Shown here: positions 39,282-40,365 of the stretch, one piece after another
Position numbering within the stretch: position 1 is the stretch's first letter
Layout of the letters: every line of letters starts with the position of its first letter
Origin: Spirochaetota bacterium
Lineage (GTDB): Bacteria; Spirochaetota; Spirochaetia; JABEVK01
Assembly (NCBI GenBank): GCA_020049045.1
Contig: JAIFLN010000037.1
Coordinates: forward strand, 1 to 40,365
Direction of reading: 5' to 3'
DNA length: 40,365 bases
Notes under the pieces: generated by a model
Seen by the model: the letters and a program-made list of their open reading frames with translations, nothing else
What the model was told of the DNA's origin: nothing
The model's database searches: none
Translations under genes and position numbers: made by a program

Positions 39282-40328
39282 ATGGCGAGAAAAAATCTAT
39301 TGAAAGGCTTCAAGCGGCCCAAGGGTCTGCATTTCGAGCAGAGCGATTTGCAGGCTAATTATGGCAAGTTTATTGCGTATCCTTTTGAACGGGGTTACGG
39401 CCATACGATCGGGAATACCTTGCGGCGGATTCTTCTCTCGTCGATCCAAGGTTATGCAGTCTCAGGAATTCGGATTACGAGTTTTCGGGAGGATGGAACA
39501 CCGCATCTCCTTTCCAGTGAATTTGAATCCATTCCGGAAGTTGTAGAAGATACCCCCGTTGTCTTGGCGAACTTGAAAAACCTTCAGATTCGCGTGGATG
39601 ATGAGCTTGAGAGTACCGTCATTCTCGTGGAAGTCCGAGGCAAGGACAAAGGCGAAGTTTCAGGTGCTGACCTCTGCGTGAGCGGTGTTGAGATCATCAA
39701 CAAGGACTTGCATATTGCGACGCTGTCTCCTCAAGCTCATATAGAGCTTGAACTTCAGATTGATCTTGGTCGCGGTTATGTACCAGCCGAGGTCCACGAG
39801 AAGAATATTGAGATCACGAATACGATTGCCCTTGATTCGATTTACTCTCCCATAAAAAAAGTGAAGTATAGTGTTGAGGACACGCGGGTAGGCCAGCGTG
39901 CCGATTACGACAAGTTGAATCTTGAGATTTGGACTGATGGAACACTCTCTCCGGAGAATGCTCTTGCAGAGGCAGCTAAGATTGCGAAGGATCATTTCAG
40001 CATTTTCATCAATTTCAATGAAGATGACGTTGCCGGAGATGACGAGATTAGCGAAGACGAAGTGACGGTCAAGGCACTTCTGAATACCCCTGTTGAAGAT
40101 TTGGAGCTTTCGGTTCGTTCAAGTAACTGTCTCAAGAACGCCAACATCAAAACGATTGGGGAGCTGATTCGAAAATCCGAGGAAGACATCGCCAAGACTC
40201 GGAATTTCGGAAAGAAAAGTCTTGAGGAAATCAAATTGAAGTTGAAGGACAGGAACCTGACCTTCGGGATGACCGATACCAGTCAGATCATCCAAGCATT
40301 GAAGCTGACGAAGCAGGATAAGGAATAA
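39282..40328 (+). CDS. rpoA: DNA-directed RNA polymerase subunit alpha
   Basis: A 348-residue alpha subunit. The N-terminal dimerisation domain shows [20 protein letters not shown] and GRGYVPAE; a flexible acidic linker ([15 protein letters not shown], about 245-260) leads to the C-terminal domain with [16 protein letters not shown] and [13 protein letters not shown]. The last part ([11 protein letters not shown] and a charged tail) extends beyond the E. coli end. AAGGAGATGAA gives the ATG at 39282. rplQ follows after four bases. Confidence 0.98.
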   Translation: MARKNLLKGFKRPKGLHFEQSDLQANYGKFIAYPFERGYGHTIGNTLRRILLSSIQGYAVSGIRITSFREDGTPHLLSSEFESIPEVVEDTPVVLANLKNLQIRVDDELESTVILVEVRGKDKGEVSGADLCVSGVEIINKDLHIATLSPQAHIELELQIDLGRGYVPAEVHEKNIEITNTIALDSIYSPIKKVKYSVEDTRVGQRADYDKLNLEIWTDGTLSPENALAEAAKIAKDHFSIFINFNEDDVAGDDEISEDEVTVKALLNTPVEDLELSVRSSNCLKNANIKTIGELIRKSEEDIAKTRNFGKKSLEEIKLKLKDRNLTFGMTDTSQIIQALKLTKQDKE

Positions 40329-40332
40329 GAGT

Positions 40333-40365
40333 ATGAACAACAAGACCGGTTTCAACCGTCTGAAC
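40333..40365 (+). CDS. rplQ: 50S ribosomal protein L17, 3'-truncated by window edge
   Basis: Only the first 11 codons are present (MNNKTGFNRLN). The GFNRLN hexapeptide is the conserved start of L17, and rplQ is the expected gene after rpoA. The rest lies outside the window. Confidence 0.85.
   Translation, partial: MNNKTGFNRLN

Overview
The window is a bacterial chromosomal segment that looks spirochaete-like (class Spirochaetia, order Spirochaetales or a close relative). This rests on inference from two things visible here. First, the ribosomal gene order: tRNA-Trp lies between rpmG and secE; no fusA follows rpsG; tuf heads the S10 operon; secY is followed directly by rpmJ, with no adk, map or infA; and rpsK is followed by rpoA with no rpsD. 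Second, RpoB has Asn at the position equivalent to E. coli 531, which is known from naturally rifampicin-resistant spirochaetes. The genus cannot be named from this sequence alone. The left part is clearly more C/G-rich at third codon positions than the right part.

Layout: (1) 1-3921: the 3' part of thrS, a DUF368/PopT-type undecaprenyl-phosphate translocase and a short Hsp70/actin-fold ATPase. (2) 4026-6470: a TetR regulator with a visible promoter and operator, a 63-residue single-span protein and a sodium:solute symporter. (3) 6534-13380: a tightly packed metabolic operon of aminotransferase, indolepyruvate oxidoreductase alpha and beta (iorA, iorB), two PaaK-type aryl-CoA ligases, a double-ACT protein and a hotdog thioesterase. 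Most junctions are 4-base ATGA/GTGA overlaps. The set reads as an oxidative aromatic amino acid (or arylpyruvate) pathway: amino acid to arylpyruvate, to arylacetyl-CoA, to arylacetate, possibly with ATP recovery through PaaK. (4) 13390-13890: thiol peroxidase tpx on the minus strand.

(5) 13975-26306: a strong sigma70-type promoter starts tRNA-Thr, rpmG, tRNA-Trp, secE, nusG, rplK, rplA, rplJ, rplL, (attenuator), rpoB, rpoC, (possible promoter), rpsL, rpsG and a terminator. (6) 26307-26699: a gene-free stretch holding a good promoter and a roughly 320-base, hairpin-rich leader for tuf. (7) 26700-40365: tuf, a terminator-like hairpin, then the S10-spc-alpha genes from rpsJ to rplQ, with rplQ cut by the window edge.

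The right 26 kb is core translation, transcription and secretion machinery. The accessory interest lies in the TetR/symporter/Ior/PaaK block and in the regulatory leaders (tuf leader, tuf-rpsJ terminator, rplL-rpoB attenuator, rplK and rpsL leaders). No CRISPR array, insertion sequence, phage gene or attachment site was seen.
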